DNA from: Tilletiopsis washingtonensis
Taxonomy: Eukaryota; Basidiomycota; Exobasidiomycetes; Entylomatales
Length of the DNA: 64,000 nucleotides
Assembly (NCBI RefSeq): GCF_003144115.1
Contig: NW_020311998.1
Span: 619,669-683,668 of the forward strand
Direction: 5' to 3'
Below are positions 1 through 12,117 of this stretch, one piece after another (position 1 is the first letter of the stretch; each line of letters opens with the position of its first letter). The notes under the pieces are model-generated. The model was given only the letters and a program-made list of their open reading frames with translations, was not told the DNA's origin and did not search any database. Both the position numbers and the translations under genes were made by a program.

Positions 1-188
1 CAGCGTACGATGATGGCGCATCAGGCGCTCGCTTTGGACAGGCCTTGGGCGTGACAAGGAGGCGAGCCGCGCATGCCTCGCCTTGCGATGCTCGGCGACC
101 CACATCCCGAGTATCCTCGGGTTCAGCGCCAGTATATTGCGGCGATGCTCTGCTAGCATCGTGCAGGCCGTGCTGACATCCTGCGCAG

Positions 189-819
189 CGGCTACGACTT
201 CGGCTACCTGCTCAAGGTCGTGACGTGCTCTCCGCTGCCGGCGCAAGAAGCCGACTTCTTCGCGCTGCTGCGCATCTGGTTCCCGTGCATCTACGACATC
301 AAGTACCTGATGCGCTCGTGCAAGACGCTCAAGGGCGGCCTGCAGGACGTTGCCGACGACCTGCAGGTCAGCCGCATCGGGCAGCAGCACCAGGCTGGCT
401 CCGATAGCCTGCTCACTGCGAGCACGTTCTTCAAGATGCGTGCGAAGTACTTTGACGGCCTGATCGACGACTCCAAGTACCTGTGAGTGTCCGCAGAGGC
501 GAGGGCAGGCGAAGCATTGCGAGGCGAGAGTAGCCGAAGGAATGCCTTCGCAGCGTGCCGCAAATGCGCTCTGAGAGCTGCCGGCGTGCGGCAAGACGCT
601 CGGCCATCGCACGTGCTGACACCCTTGTGCCGCAGCGGCTGCCTGTACGGCTTCTCGGCGCACGCCAACCGCGCCATCGTCGGCAGCGTCTCTTCTATCC
701 CAGCCACCGCGACGCACACGTCCGAGACGGGCATGACGCCGTCCAAGCCAACAGCGAGCGACCGGCATAGCAACAACACTTTCGCCAAGGCGCCCATCGG
801 CAGCCTCGGCGAGCGGTGA
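189..819 (+). CDS. POP2: CAF1/POP2 deadenylase of the CCR4-NOT complex (3' part)
   Basis: This is the C-terminal part of the DEDD-family mRNA deadenylase that shortens poly(A) tails as the catalytic CAF1 subunit of CCR4-NOT. The first exon in view starts after a CAG acceptor at 188 and reads GYDFGYLLK, then ADFFALLRIWFP, IYDIKYLMRSCK, LKGGLQ and QHQAGSDSLLT. This is near-textbook CAF1: the Asp of GYDF and the His and Asp of the HQAGSD segment belong to the DEDDh active site. A 153-nt intron (483-635, GTGAGT donor, GCTGAC branch site) joins CT to CGGCTGCC, giving the L-G-C-L-Y-G turn. A Ser/Thr-rich tail follows, ending in a TGA at 817-819. The N-terminal half lies left of the window. The 3' end faces the next gene only 140 bp away. 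Confidence 0.93.
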
Positions 820-958
820 CACGTCCGACAGACATCGACTCTCTTGGTTCTCAGGTCGGGCGCGCAGATCGCGGGTCAAAGTGTACTTCTAGCATTCCAG
901 TGTAATTCCAGAGCGCTTCGCAGCAGAGGCTCGGCAGGCGGCATGCACGGCGAGGCGC

Positions 959-3411
959 TCAGCAGACGGGGAAGCTGCCGATGACAGGGTCATGGTCGCT
1001 CGCACGGGCAGCGTCCGTCTGGATGGTGTTCGCTGCGGCACAGGCGTCAGCCGCTGGCCATCTGGTACGTTCTGCGACGCATGCTCACCGTGCACGAGCT
1101 CAGAGACCGCGCCGGCCACCGCGCGTCCGGCGGCGAAGACGTGGTCGATTTGCTGTGCGTTCTGGCCAAAGATGTAGCTCCAGCGCTGCGAGGAAGCATG
1201 AGCGTCAGCGGTGGAAGCAGCACGCGAGGCACGGCGTGCTTACCTCGACACGCTCAGCGACGGCAATCTCGGTGATGGCGCCGCCGCCGGTCAGCTCGTC
1301 GAGCGGCTGGACGCCCGAGAACTCTGCAGCAGGCCGCAAGGGTCAGTGCGAAGTCGTGAGGCGCCGGTCGCAGCGACGCACCGTTGAAGTCTCCCGCAAG
1401 GATGACGGCGGCGTCGCTCTGCGCAGCAAGCAGCTGCTCGACAAAGTTGCGCAGCACGCTGGCCTGCGCAATGCGCTGCTGCACACCGCCGTTCGTCGGC
1501 GGCTGCGTCGGGCCGTACGGGTCTGTGCTGCCGCCCTTGGAAGTGAAGTGCGCGCTGCAGACGAAGGTGAGCGACGAATTCAGGCTTCGAGCGTCGCGAG
1601 CACTCACGCGACAACGAAGAATTGAGCGCCGCCGCTGCGAGGAGGTGGTGTCAGCATGAGCCACGATGCCAGCCGAGATGCCACTCACTCGAGCTTCTCG
1701 AACTGCGCGACGATCGGCTTGCGCGACGCACGCCACGCCGGGTCGGCAGGAGCGATGCGGCCGGGGTTGAGGCTGAGCTGCGCCGGCGAGCCCGAGACCG
1801 ACACGGCCTGCGTGGCGTTGCCGGCAGGTGCGTTGCCAGCGAGCTTGACACGGTCCGTGCGGTAGAGGAAGGCAGGGCGGATGTTGCCGCCGGGCGCGCC
1901 ACTGCAGAGGCTGTCAGCACGAGCATCGGCAGCACCCTCTACGCTACTCACCCGTCGACGTTGCCGGGCTGCGGGTCGATCTGCGTGAAGGCGTACGGCG
2001 CGCCCTTGATCGCGGCGATGATGGCCGTGAGCGTGCGGTTGGCATTGACGACGCCGTTATTGGTCGCGCCGCTGTCGTCCTGGATCTCGTTGAGTGCAAT
2101 GACGTCGGGGTCGCGCAGCAGCTGGTCAATGTGCTGGCCGACCTGTGCGATGCGGTCGCCGTCGCGCTGCGACATGTTCTCGACATTGTAGCCGGCGACC
2201 GTGCTGCGAGCGCGTCAGCGCAAAGTCACACCGAGGGCGAGGCGAAGCTACTCACAGCGAGCAAGCGCTCGAGGAGGTCAGGTTCGTGGGCTGAGCCGGC
2301 ACGACCTCGCGATTGATGACCGCGGGCGCAGTGAGGGGCAGGAACACGGGCGTGCTGAAGTCGTAGGAGACGATGCCCGTCGTGTCTGCAAGCACGATGG
2401 ACAAGACGAGGTCGAGCGGAAGGAAGGTGCCGTCGAGCGGCTCGCCGACCTCGATGGCCTCGGGATTGGCGTCGAAGCGCGAGTCGCCGGCCGGCACGCC
2501 GTCCTTGGCGGCGAGCGTGAGGCCGCCACGAGCGTTGCCCGACGTGGTGGGGATGCCCGCAGGACGCAGGTACGTGTTGTTGAAGCGGTCCAGCGGGCCG
2601 AGCACAGTGGGCGTCTGCAGCGTCACGAGCATGCCCTCGAGGCTGGAGGGTTGTCGTCAGCGATGCAATGGGAGATGAGAAACCGCACAGCTCACCTCTC
2701 CCAGAAGTCGCTGCCGAAGTTCTCGACGTCGAGGCTGTTGGCACGCGGGCCTGACTCGAGCGTCGACGTGTTGGCCGGCAGCTCGAACTGGTTCTTGACG
2801 CCGATCCACTCCGTCGGCGGGCTGCGCTCTTTGCCAATAACCAGCGGCTCGATCTTACGTGCGCGCGGCGTGCCCGCTGCGGCAACGACGACAGCGCCCG
2901 TGACGTCCGAGAGTTCCGTCGTGCGCAGGTTCGTGCGGGCGCGCGTGTACTCGGAGACCGTGCCGTTGATGCTCACGAGGTCGCCGACGGCGCCGGCACT
3001 GACAAAGGAGCGTCAGAGAGATCATCATGCGGCGCCAAGGCCCGACACTCACCACCTGCCGGTGCCAAAGACGAACAGGCCCTCGCTCGTGCGGTCGTCG
3101 CGGTCGCGGCGCTCCTGCGGCGTCTGAATGTAGCAGCCGTTGCTGACGATCGCCGTAATGATGCCCTGGACGTCGGTCACGTTCTGTCCTGCGAGCGGCG
3201 AGGTGAAGCCGGGGCCCTGGATGTCGTGCGGGTACAGCGGCTCGGCACGCGCCTGCGGCCGAGGGCGAGGCCCGCCTGGCGGACCAGGCGGGCCAGGAGG
3301 GCCGGATGACGGACCAGGCGGGCCAGGAGGGCCGGATGGCGGACCACGACCCTGCGGCGCAGCGAGTGTGACGCCGGCGAGGGCCAGGCTGAGCAGAGAG
3401 GGGACGAGCAT
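959..3411 (-). CDS. Secreted endonuclease/exonuclease/phosphatase-fold nuclease (ExeM/NucH-like)
   Basis: The start at 3411 gives a signal peptide (MLVPSLLSLALAGVTLAAP). A collagen-like Gly-Pro-Pro linker follows, then an OB-like region (GIITAIVSNGCYI, GDLVSINGTVSEY) as found in bacterial extracellular ExeM/NucH nucleases. The catalytic EEP domain shows YNVEN, VIALNEIQDD (metal-binding Glu), AHFTSKGGS, GDFN and, at the C-terminus, QIDHV and SDHDPV. The chain ends FPVC with a TGA (complement of 959-961). About nine exons with small introns are needed. Two internal introns I could place cleanly join GDFN to FSGVQPLDELTGGG and AERVE to RWSYIFGQN. The likely role is a secreted nuclease acting on extracellular nucleic acid; substrate preference cannot be read from the sequence. 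Some exon edges, including the first donor near 3061, are ambiguous. Confidence 0.85.
3281..3340. repeat. 30-bp tandem repeat encoding Gly-Pro-Pro linker
   Basis: Two adjacent 30-bp units (3281-3310 and 3311-3340) are nearly identical and are followed by a partial third. They lie inside the first exon of the secreted nuclease and, on the minus strand, encode the collagen-like GPP/GPS linker directly after the signal peptide. Confidence 0.9.
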
Positions 3412-4496
3412 GCTTGCGTCGATGGTGGGTGAGGCTTGGGAAGAGGCAGGACCTGCTTGCCGTCTTCTTGTAGGCGCTGCGAGGTCACCGGCATGCAGCG
3501 CCTCGCTGCGACACTTGGCGCTAAGGTCCAGGAGGCGTGGGCATGGCGAGTGCTCTTGCATCGTCGGAGTTGCCTGTCCCACGTGCAGTGCCACTCCATC
3601 AGCGCAGACCCGTGGACCTCAAGGCTTGGCACGCTGAGTGCGGAGAAAAGACCGAGGAGAGTTGGCCGTGTCGGTGCGTGTGCGGTGCGAAGAACGTGCC
3701 CGCGGGCATACGGCGGATGGCGCTAAGGCGGACGCGCTTCTAGCGCCTCAGGGCCCGCCACGCACGCTCCGGGCTCCGGCCACAGCCGCCGCCGCCGCCG
3801 CTGATGCTCCCGATGGGCCTGTCATGGCATGCAGCAAGTTTGTGTCCGCTTTCACTCGGCTGAGCGAGACGCGAGAGCAGTTGTCGCCGCGAAGACGGAC
3901 GTACGGCTGAGAGAAGCATATCCGACGCCGACGTTGGCTGCGTGCTGTGATGAGTGCTGGCCGACCACGTTCCTTAGCTGCGCTGCTTCATACGACACCA
4001 AGCTCAGCTTGCGGAAGCAGCGGTCCTCGCAGGGATGAGTTCGACGGCGCAGGGGGCGAGCGAAGGGGGTCCTTGAGCGACGGTCCGGCTCGAGGCCCCG
4101 CCAGCGGGCCGGGTACGCCGCATGCTAGTCAGGAGCACGCAGACAGATCAGCGCAACGTCAACTGGCCCTCTTCGCGGCTCAGTGCCTCTAACCATCGAA
4201 TGGAGAAAGGCATTGTGCAGCAGTCGCAGCGACTCGCCGGCGCTGAAGCGGCTGCATGCTTGACGGTGGGGTGCTGGCGGTCGTGAGTCGAGCGGGTCGG
4301 CTCGCAACGGCCGCAGCCGCAGCCGCACGGAGCTCGAGCCTTGCCGCGGGAATATCCGCCGCCGCGGCGGCACGTACGCGCCTTGGCGGACAAGACGAGA
4401 GAAAGGGAAGGGAGCGGCGCGGCGCGGCTCTCGCATCGCCTGCGCACGAACCACCATCTCCTCCACCCAACCCCCACACATACCCATCCGTGCTCC
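3412..4496. promoter_or_regulatory. Divergent intergenic region, nuclease / NMT
   Basis: This 1.1 kb stretch separates the start codons of the nuclease (leftward) and N-myristoyltransferase (rightward). The open frames in it lack the third-position bias of neighbouring genes. I see no convincing gene or RNA; it probably holds both promoters and 5' leaders. Confidence 0.5.
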
Positions 4497-7137
4497 ATGG
4501 CGACCTCCGCTCAGGGCGCCGCATCTCTCGCCTCAGCCGGCGCAGAGGCCAGCCAGACTGCCGCCTCTGCCGCAACCGACGCGGCTGCGGCGCCGGCAGC
4601 GACTGTGCAGGACGAGGCAGACGACTCGGGCGACGACGACGATGACGACGCCGACGATGCAGACGAGTCGGCGGCCGCAGGCAGCACGCTGAACTCGAAG
4701 CAGCGCAAGAAGAAGAAGAGCAAGGCGGCCGCCAAGCTGCGCAAGCGGCTCGGCCTCGGCTCGGGCGATGCAGATGGCGCCGCCGCATCCTCTTCCTCCA
4801 CCTCGTCGAAGAGCAAGGAGCTGCCGGACGAGGTCGTGGCACAGATCAAGCAGACTGTCGCTGCCGAGCACGGCGAGCGTGCGGCGTCCAAGGTCGACAA
4901 GAAGAACCTGGCGGAGATCATGAGCCGCCTCAACCTGGAGCGCGAGGCCATGCTGCGCTCGCAGGAGAGCAAGCAGAAGGGGCAGAAGGCGCTGGCGGAC
5001 CACAAGTTCTGGAAGACGCAGCCCGTCACGAAGCCTGGTGAGTAACAGATGATACTGGCAGAGAAAACGATGGCGCAGCGGCTGTAGATAGGCAGCGCAG
5101 GAGCTGGCGCGTTTGGAGCAGAGTCGTGCCGTGAAGCAGCGCTGGCGAGGCATGGCCACCTGGTACGGGGTGGCCGATGCAGGCGCTGCAAACGAAGTGT
5201 GGGCCAATTTGCTGACGGGAGCTCTTCAGACGATGCGCCGCTCCGCTCTGCGGCAGAGGAAGGTCCGATCAAGCCCAATCAGCCGCCGCATGAGGTCCAG
5301 CAGGAGCCGTACCCGCTGCCGAAGGACTTCGAGTGGGTGTCGATGGACATCGACGAGCCGGAGCAGGTGGGTTGTGCTGTGCTGCGGCTCGAGAGAAGCT
5401 CCTGACGAGTCTTTGCGTGCAGCTCAAGGAGATCTACGAGCTGTTGTCGGCCAACTACGTCGAGGACGACGACGCGAGCCTGCGCTTCAACTACTCGCCA
5501 GAGTTCCTGAAGTGGTGCGTGCAGAGCCCGAGCCGCATCAGAGCTCCTTGGCTGACCCTGCTGGCAGGGTCCTGAAGCACCCGGGCTACAACAAGAAGTG
5601 GCACATCGGCGTGCGCGTCACGTCGACGCGCAAGCTCGTCGCCTTCATCTCCGGCATCCCGCACGAGCTGCGCGTGCGCGAGCAGTGAGTCGAACACGCT
5701 CAGTCAATGCGCTGTGCAGTGCTTACTCCTGCTGGCAGGGCGTTCCACTCGTCGGAGATCAACTTCCTCTGCGTGCACAAGAAGCTGCGCAGCAAGCGGC
5801 TGACGCCGGTGCTCATCAAGGAGGTCACGCGGCAGTGCCATCTCACGGGCGTCTTCCAGGCCATCTACACAGCGGGCGCTGTCATCCCGACGCCGATCGC
5901 TTGCTCACGGTGAGCAACGCAAAGTCCCTACCTGGCTCATCGCTGACAGTCTGCCAGATACTACCATCGCACGCTGAACGCGGTCAAGCTCCTGGACATT
6001 GGCTTCGCCGCCATCCCGCAGAACATGTCGCGCGAGCGCTACCTGCAGCGCTTCGCACTGCCCGCAGACCCGCTGATTCCTGGCCTGCGCGAGATGCGCG
6101 AGGGAGATGTGGCCAAGGTGGGCCGCCTGATGCGGCGCTACATGCGGCGCTTCGACATGGCGCCGCGCTTCTCCGACGAGGAGGTGCGGCACGTCATGCT
6201 GAGCGGCCGAGGCGTCGACGAGGGCGGCAAGCGCGTGGGCCAAGTGACCTGGACCTATGTCGTCGAGGTGAGTTCAAACGCATCGGCGCCTTCGTACACA
6301 GCTGACGCTGCAATGCAGAACCGCGAGACGGGCGCGATCACCGACGTGTGCTCATTCTACAGCCTGCCGTCGTCAGTGCTCGACAACGCCAAGCACAAGG
6401 TGCTCAACGCCGCCTACCTCTTCTACTACGCAACGGACGTGCCGTTTACCACGCCCGCGCCGCCAGCCGAGGGCACGTCTGCGTCCGCCTCAGCCACACG
6501 CTCGCCCGCTGCAGCCTCAGCCGCGCCGGCACCGCGGCAAAAAGCAGAGGACCTCGAGCCGTGGCAGCGCAGCGGCATCACGGGTCTCAGCGAGGAAGAG
6601 GAGGCCGACGAACGCGACGTGCCGCGGTGGGACCAAGAAGACGCGACGCTGAAGCGCCGGCTGTCTGTGCGCCTCAATGCACTGGTGCAGGACCTGCTGA
6701 TCCTCGCGAAGAAGGTGGGTGGCTCTGGCGTGATTGCCACATTGTCTGGTCCTGACCCTACGCTTCGCAGTTCGACTTCGATGTGGTCAACTGCCTTACG
6801 GTGATGGACAACCAGCTCTTCCTCTCGGAGCAGAAGTTCGGGCCCGGCGATGGCTTCCTGCGCTTCTATCTCTTCGTGCGTCTAGCGCTGCCGCTTGCTT
6901 TCGCTGTGCTGACCGAGTCCGTGCTTGCAGAACTGGCGTGTGCAGCCAATCGCCGGCGGCATGGGTAACCGTGCCGGCGAGCCGGAGCTCGACCCCGTCG
7001 TGGCGCACCTCAAGGCCACCGCGACTGCCTCGTCGCAGTCCAGCGGCGGCAAGGTGTCGGACGAGCAGATGATGCGCATCATGGAGCGGCGTCCGCGCGC
7101 CGAGCTCGGCAGCGGCAACGGCATCGTCATGGTCTAG
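4497..7137 (+). CDS. NMT1: Glycylpeptide N-tetradecanoyltransferase (N-myristoyltransferase)
   Basis: This cytosolic enzyme transfers myristate from myristoyl-CoA to N-terminal glycines. The N-terminal extension is acidic then Lys-rich (D/E run, then KQRKKKKSK), typical of the ribosome-associating part. Diagnostic blocks follow: [90 protein letters not shown] and [17 protein letters not shown]. There are nine exons. The junctions I checked restore frame, for example 5037/5230 (KP-DDAPL), KW-VLKHPGY and SR-YYHR. The end is unusual: about 55 extra residues lie between the usual PIAGG segment and the terminal GIVMV. In NMTs the C-terminal carboxylate takes part in catalysis, so the short hydrophobic terminus appears to be kept after an insertion. 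Confidence 0.95.
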
Positions 7138-7283
7138 ACGTGAGCACCGCTCGCTCCTTCCTAGACCTCCTGCCAGGTGAGCAGGGCCCGGATAACCGTC
7201 CGAGGGCACGCCGAGCCAGCAATCAGACAACTAGAGAGAGGTGATGTTGTGCAATGCGTGACAGTGATGCGTGGCGACAGCGC

Positions 7284-9650
7284 TCAGTCTTGCGTGCCAA
7301 CGAGCGCAAAGAGCGGTCCCCAGCTGCGCCACATGCGCTCCACGCTGGCGCGTCTGACCATCCAGCCGATGCCCGGCTCGTCGCGCGTGCTGCTCGAGCC
7401 TTCGCCACCGCGGGCCGACGAGTCGGCGGCGCTCGCCGCCTCGAGCGCACGCACGTCGTCGAGGAACTGCGTGCGCAGACGCTTGTGCGCCCCACGATGC
7501 CCGCGCGCTGGCGCGGAGGTGAGCGACGAGGCGCTGGCACGAAGGAGGGAGAGGTCGAGCAGCAGCAGGCCGTATGTCTTCGGCGAAAGGCCGGGCTGAG
7601 ACGAAGGAGCGGCAAGGAGGAGCGCGTCGATGCGGCTGAGGCAAGCGTCGCGTCAGCGATGCTCGAGGATCTGCCAGGTCGTGGACACTCACCGCATGGC
7701 CTCCCACACCTGCGTGCGCGTCCCGCCCTGCATCTGCTTTCCCTTCCTGCCCGCCCACTCTGCGACCTTCCCCCGCGCCCACGAGACGACGAGATAGACG
7801 ACGCCCATGGCGGGCGCAACACCGACGGCACCAAAGAGCAGCTGCTGCGACTTGAGCAGCCGGTCAATGCCCGCCATGGCCGTCTCGAGGTCCACCTTGC
7901 CCTTCTGGATCTGGATGAGCAGCGAGCGCACCAGCGAGCCAGTCACGGCGGACTTGACGGGAGACTGCGAGGGGTTGTCAGCAAAGAAAGCTGCAGAGCG
8001 CACATGCGCGGCCTCTGCTCACCTTGAGCTCCTTCTCGTAGATGCGCAGCACCTCGCTCAGGTCGCCGTCGCGCACGCGGCTGGCCACGAGCTTCAGCTG
8101 CTCGTCGTCCATGCCGTACAGCTCCTTTGAGAAGTCGACTACCATACGCTCCAGGCTCTGCGACGGCCAGCGTCAGCCATCGATGAGAAAGTCGCTGGCA
8201 CATGCGTGTGCTCACCGAGACATCGGAGCGCAAGCTCTCCTTCGTGATGATCATGCCCTCCTGATCGCCATGTCTGACCGTCTCGAGCAGCCCGCGCACC
8301 GGCTCCCACACCCAGCCGATGACAAAGCCTCGCACCGTCTCGCGTGCATCGCGAAGGTGGGCGAGCACCGCATCCCAGTTGCGCGCCGCGATGCGCAGTA
8401 GCACCACGCTGGCGACGGGCGCAAGCACCAGAGTGGGCCATGCACGCGCCAGGAACGTTGGTGGGCCAAGTCCGACGGGCGCCGGCCGCAGTGCAGGAGA
8501 GATGGATAGTGCGCCGCTGTTGCCGCCGCTGTTGACCGCGAGCTTGAGCAACACGGAGCGCAGGGTACTGCGCACGTCGCCGCCCTGCGCAGAGGCAGAC
8601 TCCGTCTCGATCGCACGCGCCAGGTGCGCCACTTGCTCCTCGAGCGACGTCCGAAGTGCTGGGCTCTTCGAGTCGTCTTTCGCTTGCATCGACGGACTTG
8701 AAGGCGTGCGTGGTGACGAAGCGTCGTGTGTAGGCGTGAGTGCCAAAGCCAATGCGCCCAGCTTTGCCGCCAGGGCATCACGCTCCTTGAGCGCATGTTT
8801 CCGCTTGGCGCCCGCCTCGTGCGTGGTGAGGCGCAGCGGACTGGCATGCTTGAGCGCCGAGAGGAGCATCTGGCCCGCACGCTTTCCTCCTTTCGCACTG
8901 CCTCGCTGGGCCTTCTGAGGTGGAGCGAAGTCGTCGCTCTCCGACAGCTCGTTGAAGGCCTTGCCTGACGAGTGCGGGAACATGGCATGCCGCGCCAGCA
9001 GCGGCGAGGAGAGCAGCGTGTGCAGCGCACTGCTCAGCACCTCGCGCGAGAAGACGGACTGCGTAGCTGCGGTGGGGTTGGAGTGCGCCAGCGTGCGGCG
9101 CGCCATGTGGGCGCCGAGCTTGCCGAGAGAGGTAAGGCGGCTCGGCAGGGCTGTGCGGGCTCAGCATGTGGAGGGCGCTGCGGCATCACAGCGACGACTC
9201 ACTCTGCACGAGATAGACAGTCGCACGCCAGTCGTCGCTTGCGATCTCATCCCACGCCCATGCTGCGGCATCGCGGCTGCGAGCATCGCGCAGCAGCGCA
9301 TCGAGGACGAGTGCGGCAGTGGCGGCTGCGACGCGTGCGAGCTCGACGTCTGCCGGTGCGGCACTGCCGAGTGTGCGGCTCTGCGTTTGCTGCTGGCTGA
9401 GCTGATCGAGAATACGAAGCAGGGCGTTGGGCGTCGAGAGCGAAGATGTCGGCAGCGAGGCAGTGAGCGAGCTCTCTGCCTCGTCGTCATCGTCGTCTGC
9501 GGTGCTGCTGGATGCAGCAGCAACGCCTTCCTCCCGACGCGAGACGGGCGACGCGAGCTGCAGCTCGACGAGCGGCTGCGAGAGGCGCGCGAGGACGTCG
9601 AGCGCAAACGACGAGTCTGCTTCGACGCTGGTGGAGGCGCTGGACGGCAT
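7284..9650 (-). CDS. NCA2: NCA2-family mitochondrial membrane protein
   Basis: NCA2 is a mitochondrial membrane protein first described in yeast as affecting expression of the mitochondrial ATP6/ATP8 transcript. The start at 9650 gives an acidic/Ser-rich N-terminus. A splice after YLVQ leads into LPSRLTSLGKLGAHMARRTL. The NCA2 domain follows: a hydrophobic segment around LARAWPTLVLAPVASVVLLR, then WEPVRGLLETVRH, GMIITKESLRSDVS, LERMVVDFSKELYG, SPVKSAVTGSLVRSLLIQIQ and MAGIDRLLKSQQLLFGAVGV, then a second membrane segment (GVAPAMGVVYLVVSW). The last exon ends WRSWGPLFALVGTQD with a TGA (complement of 7284-7286). The 3' end converges on NMT1 with 146 bp between stop codons. Confidence 0.88.
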
Positions 9651-10582
9651 GGCTGGAGGCCTTGCTGCGGTGATGGTGGGACTGCAGCAGCAGCGAGGCG
9701 GATGTTGTGGACGGGACCCTGCGCTGTGCCAAATTTAGCCGGCTGCGCACGGACGTCATGGGAGCGGGCTTGGCGGCTGCGTCACGTGCGCGCCACGCCC
9801 ATTGCCGGACTGTCCTCCTTGCCCTTTCACGGCGCGCCTCCGGCCTGCAGCCCCTAGCTCAGCATCCCCGTCGTGAGCTCAGCAGAGGCTGCGTTTGGCT
9901 GCGCAATCCAGCTTGAGACCATCAGATGCCGTCGAGCATGGGCGTGCGCCGTCAGCATGCGGTGCTTCCAGTGCAGAGGACGGCTGCCGGCTTGCGGGAG
10001 GCGCAGGAGCATGGATCTCCCCGCATTCAGCTCGCGGGCGACGTGTCAACGGAATGGCAGGTCAGACTTGCAAAATGAAGGCGCCGGTGCTTCGGACGAC
10101 TGTCCAGCCACAGGGCGCCGAGGACCCGTCCTGCGCTTTGGCAAGCCATATGCTGCGCAGCGTCCGCGTTTCAAAAGTCGGGCGTGCTGCGAATGAGGAG
10201 CCGCCGGCCGGAAGGATTGCGGCGGCGCGGCGGCAGCGCGCACCGACACTCGCGGCGCGCCTGCTGCTGTGGAGCAGCGCCGACGTTTCTCGTACGTCAC
10301 CCTCGCCGAGTCCGCCGGCGCTGCGCTGATGCGCTGCCTGAGCGCTGATCTGATCTGCCGGCGCCGTACGGCGTCGCCGTGCTGAGGCTCCGCCTCGCCG
10401 TCCCCGCACTCGCTCCTTCGCTCCGCACCACTTGCATCCCGTGCATGCCCAACAGCGACGCCGCACTTGCCACGCTCTCTGCGCTCCTCTCCTTTTCTCT
10501 CTGCCTCGCTGCGCTCCACGCCGCCGCCGCACGCCTTCCGCACATCACGCCTCTCGCCGCCGCCGCATCGGCCACCGCCATC
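9651..10582. promoter_or_regulatory. Divergent intergenic region, NCA2 / CBR1
   Basis: About 930 bp separates the NCA2 start and the cytochrome b5 reductase start. The reading frame upstream of the CBR1 ATG stays open for roughly 200 nt, but I chose the ATG that directly precedes the membrane anchor. I see nothing else convincing. Confidence 0.45.
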
Positions 10583-11772
10583 ATGGACCCCAACATGATC
10601 CTCGCCTTCATCGTCGGCCTCTTTGCCAGTGCCGCCGTGCTGCTCTTCATCACCGCCAACAGTGAGTGTGCGCAGTGGAGGGCCACGTCTGCAGCGAGGC
10701 ACGCATCCGCAGTGACGCAGATGTGGGCCAGAGAGCAGCACGGGCCTGGCCACTTCCCCTTGGCATGCATGCTGATCCACCGCACCTGCAGAGGACAAGC
10801 CGGAGCTCGACCCCACCGAGTGGCGCTCCTTCAAGCTCATGGAGAAGCACGAGTACAGCTCCAACACGGCGCTGTGCGTATGGCTCGGATGCGGCATGCT
10901 CAGCAGCAGTGCTGACCCTTGCACCGCAGCTACCGCTTCCGCCTCCCGTCCAGCCGCTCCATCCTCGGCCTGCCCATCGGCCAGCACATCAGCGTGCAGG
11001 CCGAGTGCGACGGCAAGAAGGTGCAGCGCTCCTACACGCCCACCAGCTCCGACGACGACAAGGGCTTCTTCGACCTGCTCATCAAGGTGAGCAGCTCGCA
11101 CGCATCTCCCTGCCGCAATGCTCACCCTCCACCAGACCTACCCCAACGGCAACATCTCCAAGCACGTCTCTACGCTCAAGATCGGCGACTCGCTGCAGGT
11201 GCGCGGCCCCAAGGGCCAGATGCGCTACGGCCCCGGCCTCGCGAGCCACATCGGCATGATTGCCGGCGGCACGGGCATCACGCCCATGCTGCAGATCATC
11301 CGCGCGGCCATGAAGGACCCCAAGGACACGACCAAGATCGACCTCATCTACGCCAACGTCAAGGAGGAGGACATCCTCTGCCGCAAGGAGCTCGACGAGC
11401 TGGCGGAGAAGAACGACAAGTTCGACGTGCACTACTTCCTCAACGAGCCGCCGCAGGGCTGGAAGGGCGGCGAGGGCTTCGTCTCCAAGGAGAAGATCGA
11501 GGAGGTCTTTGCCGGCCCCAAGGACGACGCCAAGGTGCTGCTCTGCGGTGAGTCGTGCTGGCAGGCTGCGGCACCGTGCGCGTGCTGACACTACCGCCTG
11601 CAGGCCCGCCGCCCATGATCAACGCCATGAAGAAGCACCTCGAGGAGCTCAAGTACCAGAAGCCCAACACCGTGTCGAAGCTGCACGACGTGAGTGCCGC
11701 GCGGACGAGGATGTCTGCGTCGCGAGCTGACGAGAGCACACCTTCGCCCCACAGCAAGTCTTCTGCTTCTAA
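10583..11772 (+). CDS. CBR1: NADH-cytochrome b5 reductase
   Basis: This FAD-containing reductase passes electrons from NADH to cytochrome b5 for sterol and fatty-acid desaturation, anchored in the ER or mitochondrial outer membrane. The chosen start (MDPNMILAF) opens directly on a single N-terminal membrane anchor ([18 protein letters not shown]). The FAD-binding domain has [10 protein letters not shown] and the flavin motif RSYTPTS. The NADH domain has [40 protein letters not shown] and a C-terminal VFCF, the classic b5 reductase ending. Introns follow TAN, SSNTA, LLIK, LLCG and KLHD; the last exon is only CAAGTCTTCTGCTTC plus TAA. An upstream in-frame ATG near 10445 would add about 46 hydrophobic/Ala-rich residues and cannot be excluded. 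Confidence 0.93.
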
Positions 11773-12117
11773 GCATCTCGAGACGCAGACTCCGTTGCGC
11801 GCGCAGTGCTGGCCGCGCATCGACAGTGGAGGACGGATACCCGCGCCTGCGTGGAGGCAGCGCGCGCGCGAGAGACATGCGGCGATGCAGCAGCCGACAT
11901 GGTGCCTGAGAGAAGGCTTGCAACTGCCTCATCTGTGACGCCGATGCCAGGCTCACGCGATAATCAAATGCCATCGACGGGATGCTCGACGGCAGACAGC
12001 AGCAGTGTCAAGATGCTTGCGGAGTGTGATAAGTTACAGGCGAATGTGGGGAGACAGTGACAGCGTGACGTGGAGATGAGGCGCAGATGGGAGGAGGAGC
12101 AGTGCTGGAGCATGAGG
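11773..12117. other. Convergent 3' intergenic region, CBR1 / copper ATPase
   Basis: This 345 bp region lies between two facing stop codons. It is presumably 3' UTR and terminator sequence; I see no gene. Confidence 0.5.
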
